Source: Acidovorax delafieldii
GTDB taxonomy: Bacteria; Pseudomonadota; Gammaproteobacteria; Burkholderiales; Burkholderiaceae_C
NCBI RefSeq assembly: GCF_007993815.1
Contig: NZ_VJWE01000014.1
Location: forward strand, 358,995-422,994
DNA: 64,000 bases
Direction: 5' to 3'
Position 1 is the stretch's first letter. Every line of letters starts with the position of its first letter. Below are positions 44,009 through 53,282 of the stretch, in pieces. The notes beneath the pieces are model-generated. The model saw only the letters and a program-made list of their open reading frames with translations, ran no database searches and was not told where the DNA came from. Made by a program: the position numbers and the translations under genes.

Positions 44009-44953
44009 TCAAACCGAGGCGTTTGCGCCCACACAGGTCTTTGCGCTGCGCGACGCCCACCCGTCGCGAAAGAGCGCCTGCAAAAACTCCACGCACACCC
44101 GCACTTTGGCCGAGCGCTCCAGCCGCGTGGGGTACACAGCCCACACATTGGCCTCCTGCTGCCATGGCGGCAGCACCTGCACCAGGCGCCCGGTCTGAAG
44201 GTGCGCGCCCACATCCCACAACGAGCGCAGCACCACGCCACGTCCGTCCACCGCCCACTGCACGGCCATCTCGCCATTGTTGGCCGACAGCGGGCCACGC
44301 ACCTTCACCGACTCTTCCTGCGCACCGCTGCGCAGGCGCCACACGCCAAATGGATGGTCACGCTCCTTGATCACCAGGCAGTCGTGCGCGGCCAGATCGG
44401 CCACCGTGCGCGGCGAGCCCTTGCTCTGCAGGTAGGCAGGCGCTGCACACAACACGCGGTGGTTGTCGGCCAGGCGGCGGGCGATCAGGTGCGGCGCAAT
44501 TTCGTCGCCCACGCGCACGTCCAGGTCAAACCCTTCGCCCGCCACATCCACCAGCCGGTCGAACACTTCCAGGCGCACCTGCAGCCCCGGGTGCTGCGCC
44601 ACCAACCGCGACAACGCGGGCGCCACGATCTGCCGGCCAAAACCAAAGCTGCTGCTCACCCGCAACAGCCCGCGCGGTTCGCTGCGCGTCACCGCTACCT
44701 CCTGCATCAGCTGCTCCATGTCGTCCAAGATGCGCTGCGCCCAGTGGAAGACGCGCTCGCCCTCCTCCGTCACCGCCACGCGGCGGGTGGTGCGGTGCAG
44801 CAGCTTGACCTGCAGGTCCTGCTCCAGCAGGCGGATGCGTTTGCTGACGTAGGCGGGCGAAGTGCCCAGCTCGGTGGCGGCGCCGCCAAAGCTGGCCTTG
44901 CGCACCACGGCCGTGAACACGCGCAGGTCTTCCGCTGCAGGATTTTTATGCAC
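44009..44953 (-). CDS. LysR-family regulator (DmlR-like)
   Basis: A 314-residue LysR protein with an N-terminal helix-turn-helix (LRVFTAVVRKASFGGAATEL) and a C-terminal effector domain. It is divergent, over 124 bp, from a tartrate/D-malate dehydrogenase gene, the layout of dmlR-dmlA in E. coli. It probably activates that gene in response to its substrate. The 3' end overlaps the edge of the palindromic repeat. Confidence 0.86.
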   Translation of the reverse strand: MHKNPAAEDLRVFTAVVRKASFGGAATELGTSPAYVSKRIRLLEQDLQVKLLHRTTRRVAVTEEGERVFHWAQRILDDMEQLMQEVAVTRSEPRGLLRVSSSFGFGRQIVAPALSRLVAQHPGLQVRLEVFDRLVDVAGEGFDLDVRVGDEIAPHLIARRLADNHRVLCAAPAYLQSKGSPRTVADLAAHDCLVIKERDHPFGVWRLRSGAQEESVKVRGPLSANNGEMAVQWAVDGRGVVLRSLWDVGAHLQTGRLVQVLPPWQQEANVWAVYPTRLERSAKVRVCVEFLQALFRDGWASRSAKTCVGANASV

Positions 44954-45077
44954 GATGTGTGAAGGATAAGGCCACAGTTAGCGGATTGTAGTTATCGGAA
45001 GCGTTGGGAACAATGCAGGCCATGCCGCTGGCTGCACCCTGCAGCCGCACCCTCGAAGCCATTGCAAGGACCGCTTG

Positions 45078-46181
45078 ATGACCTCCTCCACTGCCCCCAA
45101 AACCTACCGCATCGCCCTCATTGCCGGAGACGGCATTGGCAAGGAGGTGATACCCGAAGGCCTGCGCGTGGTGTTGGCCGCCGCAGAACGCTTTGGCATC
45201 GCTCTCGAAACCACCACCATCGACTGGGCCAGTTGCGACTACTACGCCGCCCACGGAAAAATGATGCCCGACGACTGGAAGGCGCAGCTGGCGGGCATGG
45301 ACGCGATCTTCTTCGGTGCCGTGGGCTGGCCCGCCACCGTGCCGGACCATGTGTCGCTATGGGGTTCGCTGCTCAAGTTCCGCCGCGAGTTCGACCAGTA
45401 CATCAACCTGCGCCCCGTGCGCCTGTTCGAAGGTGTACCCTGCCCCTTGGTGGGCCGCAAGCCCGGCAACATCGACTACTGCGTGGTGCGCGAGAACACC
45501 GAGGGGGAGTACACGTCACTGGGCGGCATCATGTACGAGGGCACCGACCGCGAGATCGTGATCCAGGAGTCCGTCTACTCCCGCCACGGCGCCCACCGCC
45601 TGCTGAAGTTCGCGTTCGACCTGGCGCAAAGCCGGGCCAAGAAGCATGTCACCCTGGCCACCAAAAGCAACGGCATCGCCATCAGCATGCCCTGGTGGGA
45701 CCAGCGTGCCGACGATGTGGCCCAGGCCTACCCCGAGGTCACGCTGGACAAGCAGCACATCGACATCCTCACCGCCCGCTTTGTGCTGCAGCCTGGGCGC
45801 TTTGACGTGGTGGCCGCCACCAACCTGTTTGGCGACATCCTCAGCGACCTGGGCCCGGCCACCACCGGCACCATCGGCCTGGCGCCCTCCGCCAACCTGA
45901 ACCCCGAGCGCACGTTCCCCAGCCTGTTCGAGCCCGTGCACGGCTCCGCGCCCGACATCTACGGCCAAAACATCGCCAACCCGATTGCGATGATCTGGTC
46001 GGGGGCGCTGATGCTGGACTTCCTCACCCACGGCCAGGGCGCGGGCAGGTTGGCACACGATGCCATCGTGGCGGCCATCGAAGAGGTGATCAAGAGCGGG
46101 CCGCGCACGCCGGACCTGGGAGGAAGCGCCAGTACAACGCAAGTGGGACAAGCCATCGCGGAGCACATTGCTGCAGCCTGA
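45078..46181 (+). CDS. Tartrate dehydrogenase / D-malate dehydrogenase
   Basis: A 367-residue member of the isocitrate/isopropylmalate dehydrogenase family, with IAGDGIGKEVIPEGL, NTEGEYTSLGG and the metal-binding NLFGDILSDLGPA plus EPVHGSAPDIYGQNIANP. It has the features of the TtuC/DmlA branch, which oxidatively decarboxylates D-malate or converts tartrate using NAD and a divalent metal. ATG 45078 is preferred to the TTG three bases before. The adjacent LysR gene supports a substrate-induced function; which acid is natural is open. Confidence 0.88.
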   Translation: MTSSTAPKTYRIALIAGDGIGKEVIPEGLRVVLAAAERFGIALETTTIDWASCDYYAAHGKMMPDDWKAQLAGMDAIFFGAVGWPATVPDHVSLWGSLLKFRREFDQYINLRPVRLFEGVPCPLVGRKPGNIDYCVVRENTEGEYTSLGGIMYEGTDREIVIQESVYSRHGAHRLLKFAFDLAQSRAKKHVTLATKSNGIAISMPWWDQRADDVAQAYPEVTLDKQHIDILTARFVLQPGRFDVVAATNLFGDILSDLGPATTGTIGLAPSANLNPERTFPSLFEPVHGSAPDIYGQNIANPIAMIWSGALMLDFLTHGQGAGRLAHDAIVAAIEEVIKSGPRTPDLGGSASTTQVGQAIAEHIAAA

Positions 46182-46318
46182 TCGGTGCACGGCGTCAGGA
46201 ACGCACCACTGTTTGCAACGAGCGCCCGTCACCAGCATTGAACTGCCCCAGCACGGCTGCAGCACCGGTACTGCCGAATCGATAGCTGCCCCACTCCACC
46301 CTCTGAGCAAGGCCCAAT

Positions 46319-46735
46319 ATGAAGCCCATCACTACCATCTTCTGCACCGCCGCCATCGCCTGGCTGGCCTCCAGCAACACCCATGCATGCAGCTGCAAGC
46401 TCGCCTCTGCGCAAGCAAATGCTCCACAGGCCACGGTCGTGTTCAAAGGCGTTGTGACAGAAGAGATCGTCGACCCTGCGAACAAAAACGAGTACCGAGC
46501 CCTTTTCAGGCCCACGACCATCTACAAAGGCGATCAGGCCACGGCCATCACGGTGCAAACTCGGGGCGACCAGGGAAGTTGCGGTGTGCGGTTCGCCAAG
46601 GGGTCCGAGCACATGGTGTTCGCCTTCCAATCAGGCCAACGGCTGCGCACCAGCCTGTGCAGCACCTGGCCCATCTCCAAGAGCTATGCCGGCCATACCG
46701 CCGAAGTCGAGAGCCATTTCAACCAGCGCAAGTAA
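46319..46735 (+). CDS. Secreted cysteine-containing protein, TIMP/netrin-like N-terminal motif
   Basis: A 138-residue protein with a signal peptide of about 23 residues ending near NTHA, so the mature chain starts CSCKLASA. A Cys-x-Cys at the mature N-terminus followed by VVFKGVVTEEI and later Cys residues (GSCGVRF, LCSTW) resembles the OB-fold NTR module of TIMP proteins, which also occurs in bacteria. Inhibitor function cannot be inferred. Base composition is lower in GC than the neighbours, a hint of transfer. No gene partner is evident. Confidence 0.7.
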   Translation: MKPITTIFCTAAIAWLASSNTHACSCKLASAQANAPQATVVFKGVVTEEIVDPANKNEYRALFRPTTIYKGDQATAITVQTRGDQGSCGVRFAKGSEHMVFAFQSGQRLRTSLCSTWPISKSYAGHTAEVESHFNQRK

Positions 46736-47205
46736 GCGCCCTCAGGCCCCACACACGCCGAACGCCCCCGTTATGTCCATGACTCTGCGGGGGCACGGCG
46801 GCGAAGGCGACTGCCGGCTGACCAGCAACGAGCCATCACTCCTGAAACGATAGCTACCAGCGCATGAATTACCTGCGCTATACGCCAATTTCATTCAAAT
46901 ATGGCTCTCACCCCCCACCTGGGGGCACCTTGAACTGCTCGGTGACGCGCCGCTCGGCGCGCGCCGCAGCGGCAGCCCACCGATCCCTGGCGTTGCGTGC
47001 GCCCGCCACGGCCCAACGCAGCGCACGCAGAAACACGACTATGGCAATGGTTCGCACCGGTCGCTGGCGGCCCACAAGGTTTGAAGCAGAGACGGCTCTG
47101 GGGGCAGTGGCGTGGGGATGCGGGTGTTTCATGGCCCCGCAATGCTCTCGCCGGGCTTACCATCTGTAAAGTTGAATTCAATGACGATTCACTTCATAAA
47201 AGCTG
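46736..47205. other. Intergenic region with repeat copy g and a possible small ORF
   Basis: Contains a degenerate palindromic repeat (CGATAGCTACCAGCGC ... CTGCGCTATACGCC, 46848-46892). A minus-strand frame of 74 codons is at 46908-47132. The promoter of the following LysR gene must lie at the right end. Confidence 0.45.
46908..47132 (-). CDS. Possible small basic protein
   Basis: A 74-codon frame with ATG, one mildly hydrophobic segment (TIAIVVFLRALRWAVA) and an Arg/Ala-rich remainder ending FKVPPGGG. No clear ribosome site. It could be a small membrane protein divergent from the LysR gene, or chance coding in GC-rich DNA. I do not recognise it. Confidence 0.25.
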   Translation of the reverse strand: MKHPHPHATAPRAVSASNLVGRQRPVRTIAIVVFLRALRWAVAGARNARDRWAAAAARAERRVTEQFKVPPGGG

Positions 47206-48102
47206 ATGCGTAACCTCAATCTCGATCAGTTGCAAACCCTGATCGCCATCGCCGACCTGGGCACCTTTGCGGCCGCCGCGCAGGCGTTGCACCTCGCGCC
47301 GCCCACGGTGAGCATGCACATCAAGGAACTGGAATCGCGCCTGGGCGCCGAGCTGGTGGTGCGCGGGCGGCGGCAGGCCGACCTCACCCCCGCTGGCGAG
47401 GTGCTGGTGCGCGAAGGCCGCCAGCTGCTGCTGGCCAGCGATGACCTGGTGGAACGCGTGCGGCGCCACGCATCGGGCCGCGAAGGCATGGTGCGGGTGG
47501 GAGTGTCGGCGGGTGTCAGCACCCGGCTGCTGCCACGCATGCTGGAGGCGCTGGCGGCACGCAGCCCCGGTGTAGAAATCCGCCTGGAGGCTGTGGGCTC
47601 GGCCGAGTCGATGCAGCGGCTCAAGGCCGGTACGCTGGACATTGCCATCGTCGCCAGCCCCCAGCCGCCGCTGGCAGAGGTGCGCCAGACCCCCTGGCGC
47701 AACGACCCCATGGTGGCCCTGCTGCCCGCCGCGTGGGACGCGCCAGACCGCGTCGGCCCCGACTGGCTGGCCAGCCGACGCTGGGCATCGTTTGCGCCCG
47801 CCACGCAGATGCACGGGTTGATTGCCAACTGGTTTGGTCAGGCAGGCCATCACCCACGCCCCTTTCTGGCCCTGAGCTACCCTGGCGCCCTCAAAAGCCT
47901 GGCCGTGGCCAGCCAATGCGCCGCACTGCTACCGATGGAGGAGGTGGAGGACCTGCAGGGCACGCCCGATGTCCAAATCCGCCCGCTGCAACCACCGCTC
48001 ATGCGCCCCATGGCCGTGGCGCACCGCCACCAGCCACCGCCCTCGCCCGCCGTGGAGGGCGTGCTGGAGTTGCTGGCGGACTTTGCAGATTTCGCAGAGT
48101 GA
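47206..48102 (+). CDS. LysR-family transcriptional regulator
   Basis: A 298-residue LysR protein: helix-turn-helix at residues 4-62 (LDQLQTLIAIADLGTFAAAA, LAPPTVSMHIKELESRLGAE), then the ligand domain. The target is unknown, since no divergent gene is certain and the downstream genes lie on the other strand. Confidence 0.88.
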   Translation: MRNLNLDQLQTLIAIADLGTFAAAAQALHLAPPTVSMHIKELESRLGAELVVRGRRQADLTPAGEVLVREGRQLLLASDDLVERVRRHASGREGMVRVGVSAGVSTRLLPRMLEALAARSPGVEIRLEAVGSAESMQRLKAGTLDIAIVASPQPPLAEVRQTPWRNDPMVALLPAAWDAPDRVGPDWLASRRWASFAPATQMHGLIANWFGQAGHHPRPFLALSYPGALKSLAVASQCAALLPMEEVEDLQGTPDVQIRPLQPPLMRPMAVAHRHQPPPSPAVEGVLELLADFADFAE

Positions 48103-48124
48103 TGGCGGGACACACCGCGCGCCG

Positions 48125-48382
48125 TCACGCGGGCGGCAAGCCCTGGGCGCCCGGGGCAGGCCGAACAGAAGACCGGACAGCAAGCCGCTGCAGGTAGGGT
48201 TGCACGAACAGGTACAACCCCGTCAACAGCAGCAATGCCAGCGGCGGCAGGGGCGCGTACGTGACCCAGTCCGGCGGGTTGCCTGCACCCTGGGCGCGAG
48301 CCACAAAATTGGCGATGACGGCCAACGTGAACGCCATCGACACCCAGCGATGGAACCGCCGAATTCCCGCACCGGCGCTCAT
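48125..48382 (-). CDS. Small membrane protein, two transmembrane segments
   Basis: An 85-residue protein with hydrophobic segments at about 14-30 (VSMAFTLAVIANFVA) and 43-62 (PLPPLALLLLTGLYLFVQPY) and a basic tail. The start overlaps the stop of the glyoxalase-like gene (ATGA at 48379-48382), so it is the last of a coupled three-gene operon. I do not recognise the family. Confidence 0.72.
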   Translation of the reverse strand: MSAGAGIRRFHRWVSMAFTLAVIANFVARAQGAGNPPDWVTYAPLPPLALLLLTGLYLFVQPYLQRLAVRSSVRPAPGAQGLPPA

Positions 48383-48804
48383 TGCACACCTCCAGCGGCG
48401 AGCTGGATCATCTTCCAGCCGTTGCCTGCCGGGTCGCGAAAGCCTGCGTCCACGTTGCCGTACCGGTCCACGGGCTCCTGTGTGAACTCCACGCCCAGGT
48501 CGCGCAGCCGGGTATACGCGCCGCGGCAGTCCGACACATGCAACACCAGCGGCGGCATGGCGCCCTTGGCCACCATGGCGCGCAGGGCTTGCGCCGTGGC
48601 CTCGTCGTGAATGGGTGGGCCGGGCCTGAACAACCCCAACTGAAAGCCCGGCTGGTCGGGGTGCTGCACCGTCAGCCAGCGGTAGGGGCCATTGCGCACA
48701 TCCGTGTGCACCTGAAACCCGAGCTTGCCCACATAGAACGCGAGCGCTTCGTCCTGGTCGTCCACATACACGCCCACCACGCCAATGCCTGGGTTCTTAG
48801 TCAT
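48379..48804 (-). CDS. VOC/glyoxalase-family protein
   Basis: A 141-residue protein of one vicinal-oxygen-chelate unit: VGVYVDDQDEALAFYVGKLG, then RWLTVQHPDQPGFQLGL and the closing GFRDPAGNGWKMIQL. Such proteins are dioxygenases, lyases or binding-type resistance proteins; the substrate is not visible. The start overlaps the stop of the AraC gene by one base (TGATG). Confidence 0.85.
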   Translation of the reverse strand: MTKNPGIGVVGVYVDDQDEALAFYVGKLGFQVHTDVRNGPYRWLTVQHPDQPGFQLGLFRPGPPIHDEATAQALRAMVAKGAMPPLVLHVSDCRGAYTRLRDLGVEFTQEPVDRYGNVDAGFRDPAGNGWKMIQLAAGGVQ

Positions 48805-49343
48805 CAGATCTCCTTGGTTGTTGATGACGGGTTTGTACCTGCGGGCTGGCGGCGGCGCTTCTCCGAAACTGCGGTGGTGAGGTCAGGGCGTTGTGCGGCT
48901 TTCAATACGCAGGCCGGCACCTTGTCCAGTGGCTCCAAACGGGCCTGGGCCTGAAGGCGCACCGCACTGGGGCTCTGCCCCGTGATGTCGCGAAAGGTGC
49001 GGCCGAAGGTGCCCAGGCTCTCCCAGCCGGTGGCAAACGCAATCTCGGTGATGGGCAAGTCCGTGTCGCGCAGCAGCGTGGTGGCCTGTTCGATGCGGCG
49101 GGTCAGCAGGTAGCGGTGGGGCGGGATGCCAAACGCCTGCCGGAAGGATCGTGCGAAATGCGCGTCGGAGACGCCGCTGACCTCGGCCAGCCGCTGCACC
49201 GGCCAGGCTTCATGCGACGCAGCGTCCATGCGGTCCTTGGCGCGCAGCAGACGGCGCAACAGGGCCGGGTCTTGCGGCGCAATGGGGTCAGCGGTATGGC
49301 CGTTGGCTGGGGGCTTCGGGGGCACGACAGGCATTGTGGGCAC
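48804..49343 (-). CDS. AraC-family regulator (DNA-binding domain only)
   Basis: A 179-residue protein with a double helix-turn-helix AraC domain (about residues 45-135: VQRLAEVSGVSDAHFARSF, ITEIAFATGWESLGTFGRTF) and no sensor domain. A Pro-rich N-terminus and basic C-tail flank it. First gene of the operon with the glyoxalase-like and small membrane proteins, so it probably controls them or is co-regulated. Confidence 0.86.
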   Translation of the reverse strand: MPTMPVVPPKPPANGHTADPIAPQDPALLRRLLRAKDRMDAASHEAWPVQRLAEVSGVSDAHFARSFRQAFGIPPHRYLLTRRIEQATTLLRDTDLPITEIAFATGWESLGTFGRTFRDITGQSPSAVRLQAQARLEPLDKVPACVLKAAQRPDLTTAVSEKRRRQPAGTNPSSTTKEI

Positions 49344-49571
49344 AGCATATCGCCTGTCCGTCGGAATTCCTGCACCACCTGTACGGCGGCAGGCAAGACC
49401 CGCGAGAACCCGCAGGCAAAGACAAGCACTGTGAACAAAGTCACCGTCTTCGCGATGGGCCTCACCCGCCGTTAGCGCTGCAGAGACGATGGCATGGAAT
49501 CATCTCGGCATCGCCCGTCGATGACCACCCGGCCATCGGCAGACCTTTCCTCAATCCTCTCGCGAATCATC

Positions 49572-50333
49572 ATGAAGCGTCTTCTCATCCTGGGAGCCAC
49601 GGGCTCCCTCGGCCGCCACGTACTGCAGCAAGCTGTTGCGGCAGGCCACCAGGTGTCAGTGCTAGTGCGCAACCCTGCCCGGCTGCCCCAGGACCTGCGA
49701 TCACGCATCACGGTGCACCAGGTGGACCTGGGGTCCGTGGCAATCAGCGCCTTGGCAGACATCATCCGGGGCCACGAGGCGTTGATCAACTGTGCGGGGC
49801 TGGTCACCGAAGGTCGCGCGTTTGTCGACCTCGTGGACCGCATTGTTTCCAGCGTGGAGTCCCTGGCCCCCGCAGAGCGGCCAACCTGCTGGTTTCTAGG
49901 GGGCGCTGCGGTGCTCGACATCGGCCAGACAGGCCGCCGGGGTGTTGAACTGCCCAAGGTGCGCGACACCTATTGGCCGCACAAGAAGAACTTTGAGCGC
50001 CTGAACACCTCATCCCTCGATTGGCGCCTGCTGTGCCCGGGACCGATGGTCGACCAACCTGCGCTGGGGATCGCCCGGCTGCGCATCGCCGCGGACCAGC
50101 TGCCGGTCTCCGTGCCAGCCTTTGCGGGCAGGCTACCCAGCCCATTGATGCTGCTGCTGTTCGCATCGAAGGTGCCGCAGATGATCGTTCCCTATGCCGA
50201 CGCAGCTTCTCTGATGCTGGCCCATCTCGAGCCCCGGGATGCGATGTCCCGGCACCGCGTCGGGCTCGCGCTGCCCGTGGGCATGCGCGGGAAGAAAGAC
50301 ACCTGGGCGGCCAAGCCCCGCAGTGCCACCTGA
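49572..50333 (+). CDS. NAD(P)-binding Rossmann protein (atypical SDR)
   Basis: A 253-residue protein with an N-terminal dinucleotide fold (MKRLLILGATGSLGRHVLQQ). It resembles NmrA-like or NAD(P)H-binding atypical SDRs used for sensing or quinone/ether chemistry. There is no classical YxxxK site. The start at 49572 is chosen because the Rossmann fold begins there; the frame is open 78 bp further up. Confidence 0.8.
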   Translation: MKRLLILGATGSLGRHVLQQAVAAGHQVSVLVRNPARLPQDLRSRITVHQVDLGSVAISALADIIRGHEALINCAGLVTEGRAFVDLVDRIVSSVESLAPAERPTCWFLGGAAVLDIGQTGRRGVELPKVRDTYWPHKKNFERLNTSSLDWRLLCPGPMVDQPALGIARLRIAADQLPVSVPAFAGRLPSPLMLLLFASKVPQMIVPYADAASLMLAHLEPRDAMSRHRVGLALPVGMRGKKDTWAAKPRSAT

Positions 50334-50352
50334 CGAAACCCTCCATGAAAAA

Positions 50353-50376
50353 AGGCCCTCGCAGTCACGAGGGCCT
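50353..50376 (-). terminator. Intrinsic terminator of pmbA
   Basis: AGGCCCTCG pairs with CGAGGGCCT around a six-base loop. On the minus strand it is followed by TTTTT (A-run at 50348-50353), so it ends pmbA, whose stop is about 70 bp away. Confidence 0.88.
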
Positions 50377-50448
50377 GGGGCGGGAGAGTTGCAGAAAACC
50401 CTCATCACAACAGCAACTGGCGGTATCCGCCTGCTGCGGGCACGAAGA

Positions 50449-51891
50449 TCAGCTGCCCGCCACCTTCATGCGGTTGACCAGGATCGAACCCACCGTCTTG
50501 GCACCATAGTTGTAGGCATCGGCACCCACGGCCTCGATGCCCTTGAGCATGTCCTTGAGGTTGCCTGCAATGGTGATCTCGTGCACTGGGTAGGCGATCT
50601 TGCCGTTCTCGACCCAGAAGCCGCTCGCGCCGCGCGAATAGTCGCCCGTGACGTAGTTCACGCCCTGGCCCATCAGCTCCACCACAAACAGGCCCGTGCC
50701 CAGCTTTTGCAGCATGGCGTCCAGGCTGTCGCTGGCTTGCGTGAGGCGCGATGTCATCACCAGGTTGTGCGAGCCTCCGGCGTTGCCCGTGGTCTTCATG
50801 CCCAGCTTGCGGGCCGAGTAGCTCGACAGGAAGTAGCCCTGCACGCGACCACCCTGCACCACCTTGCGCGGCGCCACGCGCACGCCTTCTTCGTCAAACG
50901 GCGAGCTGCCTTTGCCACCCAGGATGAAGGGGTCTTCCAGGATGTCGATGTGCTTGGGAAAAACCATCTTGCCCAGCGAGTCGAGCAAGAAGCTGCTCTT
51001 GCGGTACAGCGAGCCGCCACTGATGGCCTGCACAAAACCGCCCAGCAGGCCAGCGGCCAGGGTCGATTCAAACAGCACGGGGCATTGCGTGGTAGGGATC
51101 TTGCGGCTGCCCAGGCGGCTCAGCGCACGCTGCGCGGCGTAGCGGCCCACGGCCTCGGGCGAGGCCAGGTCGGCTGCGTTGCGCATCGAGCTGTACCAGG
51201 CGTCGCGCTGCATTTCGGCGTTCTTGCCGGGCAACGAGGCGATGGGGGCCACCGAGAAACTGTGGCGCGAGCTGGCATAGCCACCGCGAAAGCCGCGTGT
51301 GTGAGCGCTGAAGAAATGGCTTTGCTGGGCCGACACGCCAGCACCTTCGCTGTTGGTGATGCGGCGATGCGTCTTGAAAGCCGCGGCCTCACAGGCCTTG
51401 GCCATCTCTGCGGCTTCTTCGCTGGTGATGGCCCAGGGGTGGAAGAGTTGCAGGTCGCGGTGCGTCTCCTGGGGCGCGATATCGTCGGCATCGGGCAGGC
51501 CAGCCACAGGGTCTTCGGCCGTGAAGCGGGCGATGTCATAGGCCGCTTGCACGGTCTGCTCGATGGCCTGGGTAGAAAAGTCCGACGTGCTGGCGTTGCC
51601 TCGGCGGTGGCCGATGTAGACCGTCACGCCCAGCGACTTGTCACGGTTACGCTCCACGTTCTCCAGCTCACCCTTGCGCACGCTGACCGACAGGCCACAG
51701 CCCTCGGACGCCTCGGCGCCCGCGTCGGTCGCACCGAGCTTTTTGGCATGGGCCAGGGCGCGGTCCACCAGGTCTTCAAAAAACGGGCGGCTGTAGCTGA
51801 AGCCGCTGTCAGGGGTGCGGGAGGTGGCAGCTGCGGGTACAGCAGCCAGCGCGCCGGGGGTGCGCGGGGCGCGGTTGGAGGGTTTGTTCAT
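50449..51891 (-). CDS. pmbA: PmbA/TldE-type metalloprotease subunit
   Basis: A 480-residue protein of the TldD/PmbA family (GCGLSVSVRKGELENVERNR, VYIGHRRGNASTSDFS, GANGFWVENGKIAYPV-like C-terminus GASGFWVENGKIAYPVHEIT). TldD-PmbA form a protease that trims leader peptides and degrades unstructured peptides; PmbA lacks the metal-binding histidines found in TldD. The tldD gene is not in the window. The start at 51891 removes 27 upstream codons; a Pro/Ala-rich stretch of 30 residues precedes the family homology. Divergent from darP over 64 bp. Confidence 0.93.
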   Translation of the reverse strand: MNKPSNRAPRTPGALAAVPAAATSRTPDSGFSYSRPFFEDLVDRALAHAKKLGATDAGAEASEGCGLSVSVRKGELENVERNRDKSLGVTVYIGHRRGNASTSDFSTQAIEQTVQAAYDIARFTAEDPVAGLPDADDIAPQETHRDLQLFHPWAITSEEAAEMAKACEAAAFKTHRRITNSEGAGVSAQQSHFFSAHTRGFRGGYASSRHSFSVAPIASLPGKNAEMQRDAWYSSMRNAADLASPEAVGRYAAQRALSRLGSRKIPTTQCPVLFESTLAAGLLGGFVQAISGGSLYRKSSFLLDSLGKMVFPKHIDILEDPFILGGKGSSPFDEEGVRVAPRKVVQGGRVQGYFLSSYSARKLGMKTTGNAGGSHNLVMTSRLTQASDSLDAMLQKLGTGLFVVELMGQGVNYVTGDYSRGASGFWVENGKIAYPVHEITIAGNLKDMLKGIEAVGADAYNYGAKTVGSILVNRMKVAGS

Positions 51892-51955
51892 AGCGGCAGC
51901 TATGATACTTGCCACTGCGGCGCACCCTGCGCCCGCCTCTCTTTGCCCCCACCCC

Positions 51956-52627
51956 ATGTCACGCAAACCCAAAAAAGGCTACTTTGTGCGAGGCCAGTTC
52001 GTTGCCGAAGGCAGCGAACTGGACATTCAGCTCAAGGCCGAACTCAAAGGCACGCCCGATGCCAGCCGCACCGATCTCAAGCGCGAGAGCGACGAACTGC
52101 AGGACCTGGGCAAGGAGCTTTTGAACCTGCGCGCCGACCTGTTCGACGCCGTGGGCCTGCCCGACAAACTGGTGGAGGCGCTGGCCGAGGCCAAGCGCAT
52201 CACCAACTTTGAAGGCAAGCGCCGCCAGATGCAATATGTGGGCAAGCTCATGCGCAAGCTGGAGCCCGAACTGGTGCAGGCCGCCCGCCAGGCGCTGGAA
52301 GAGCAGCACAAGGGCTCTGCCACCGAAAAGCTGCAGCTGCATCTGGCCGAGCAATGGCGCGACCGCCTGATTGCAGACGACGACACGCTGGCCGCGTGGA
52401 TGGCCGAGCACCCCGACACCGACACCCAGCAGCTGCGCGCGCTGATTCGCCAGGCCCGCAAGGATGCGCAGCCTGCGGGCAAGGAGGCCAACGTCCAAAT
52501 CTCGCAAGGCCTGGCGCCCCGCAAGGGCCGGGCATACCGCGAGCTGTTCCAACTGGTGCGCGAGCACCTGGGCGGCACCGGCACGGCAGATGCCAGCGAC
52601 ACCGACGAGGACAACGACGATGAGTGA
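51956..52627 (+). CDS. darP: Ribosome-associated protein DarP (YjgA/DUF615)
   Basis: A 223-residue, largely helical protein (LKRESDELQDLGKELLNLRA, ITNFEGKRRQMQYVGKLMRK) with an acidic tail (DTDEDNDDE). DarP associates with late 50S ribosome assembly intermediates. It overlaps mogA by eight bases, so translation is coupled. Confidence 0.93.
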   Translation: MSRKPKKGYFVRGQFVAEGSELDIQLKAELKGTPDASRTDLKRESDELQDLGKELLNLRADLFDAVGLPDKLVEALAEAKRITNFEGKRRQMQYVGKLMRKLEPELVQAARQALEEQHKGSATEKLQLHLAEQWRDRLIADDDTLAAWMAEHPDTDTQQLRALIRQARKDAQPAGKEANVQISQGLAPRKGRAYRELFQLVREHLGGTGTADASDTDEDNDDE

Positions 52628-53219
52628 AGCCGTCCACGACGCCGTCAAGATCGGCATCGTCTCCATCAGCGACCGCGCCAGTAGCGGCGTCTATGAAGAC
52701 AAGGGCCTGCCTGCCTTGCAGGACTGGCTGACGCTTGCGCTGCACAACCACATCACCTTCGAGTCGCGCCTGATCCCCGACGAGCAGGCCGGCATCAGCG
52801 CCACGCTGATCGAGCTGGTGGACGCTGGCTGCAGCTTGGTGCTGACCACCGGCGGCACCGGCCCCGCGCTGCGCGACGTGACGCCCGAGGCCACGCTGGC
52901 CGTGGCGCACAAGGAAATGCCGGGCTTTGGCGAGCAGATGCGCCAGATCAGCCTGAAGTTTGTGCCTACCGCCATCCTCTCGCGCCAGGTCGCTGTGATC
53001 CGAGACCAGAGCCTGATCATTAATCTGCCTGGTCAGCCGAAGGCGATTGCCGAAACGCTGGAGGGGCTGAAGGACGCCAACGGCCAGCAGATCGTGCCGG
53101 GCATCTTCGCCGCCGTGCCTTACTGTGTGGACCTGATCGGCGGGCCGTACCTGGAAACGCGGGATAAGGTCTGCAAGGCGTTCCGGCCCAAAAACGCTGT
53201 CCGGCCCAAGACCGCCTGA
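52620..53219 (+). CDS. mogA: Molybdopterin adenylyltransferase
   Basis: A 199-residue MoCF-domain protein with VSISDRASSGVYEDKGLPAL, LTTGGTGPALRDVTPEATLA and INLPGQPKAI. MogA adenylates molybdopterin, priming it for molybdate insertion, and so serves the NasC nitrate reductase of this window among others. Its start lies inside the darP 3' end. Confidence 0.95.
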   Translation: MSEAVHDAVKIGIVSISDRASSGVYEDKGLPALQDWLTLALHNHITFESRLIPDEQAGISATLIELVDAGCSLVLTTGGTGPALRDVTPEATLAVAHKEMPGFGEQMRQISLKFVPTAILSRQVAVIRDQSLIINLPGQPKAIAETLEGLKDANGQQIVPGIFAAVPYCVDLIGGPYLETRDKVCKAFRPKNAVRPKTA

Positions 53220-53282
53220 ACCGCCTGCAGGCCAGCGCTGGCCCACGGGCGAAAGCTCCCCCCATCGCCCATCACACAGACG

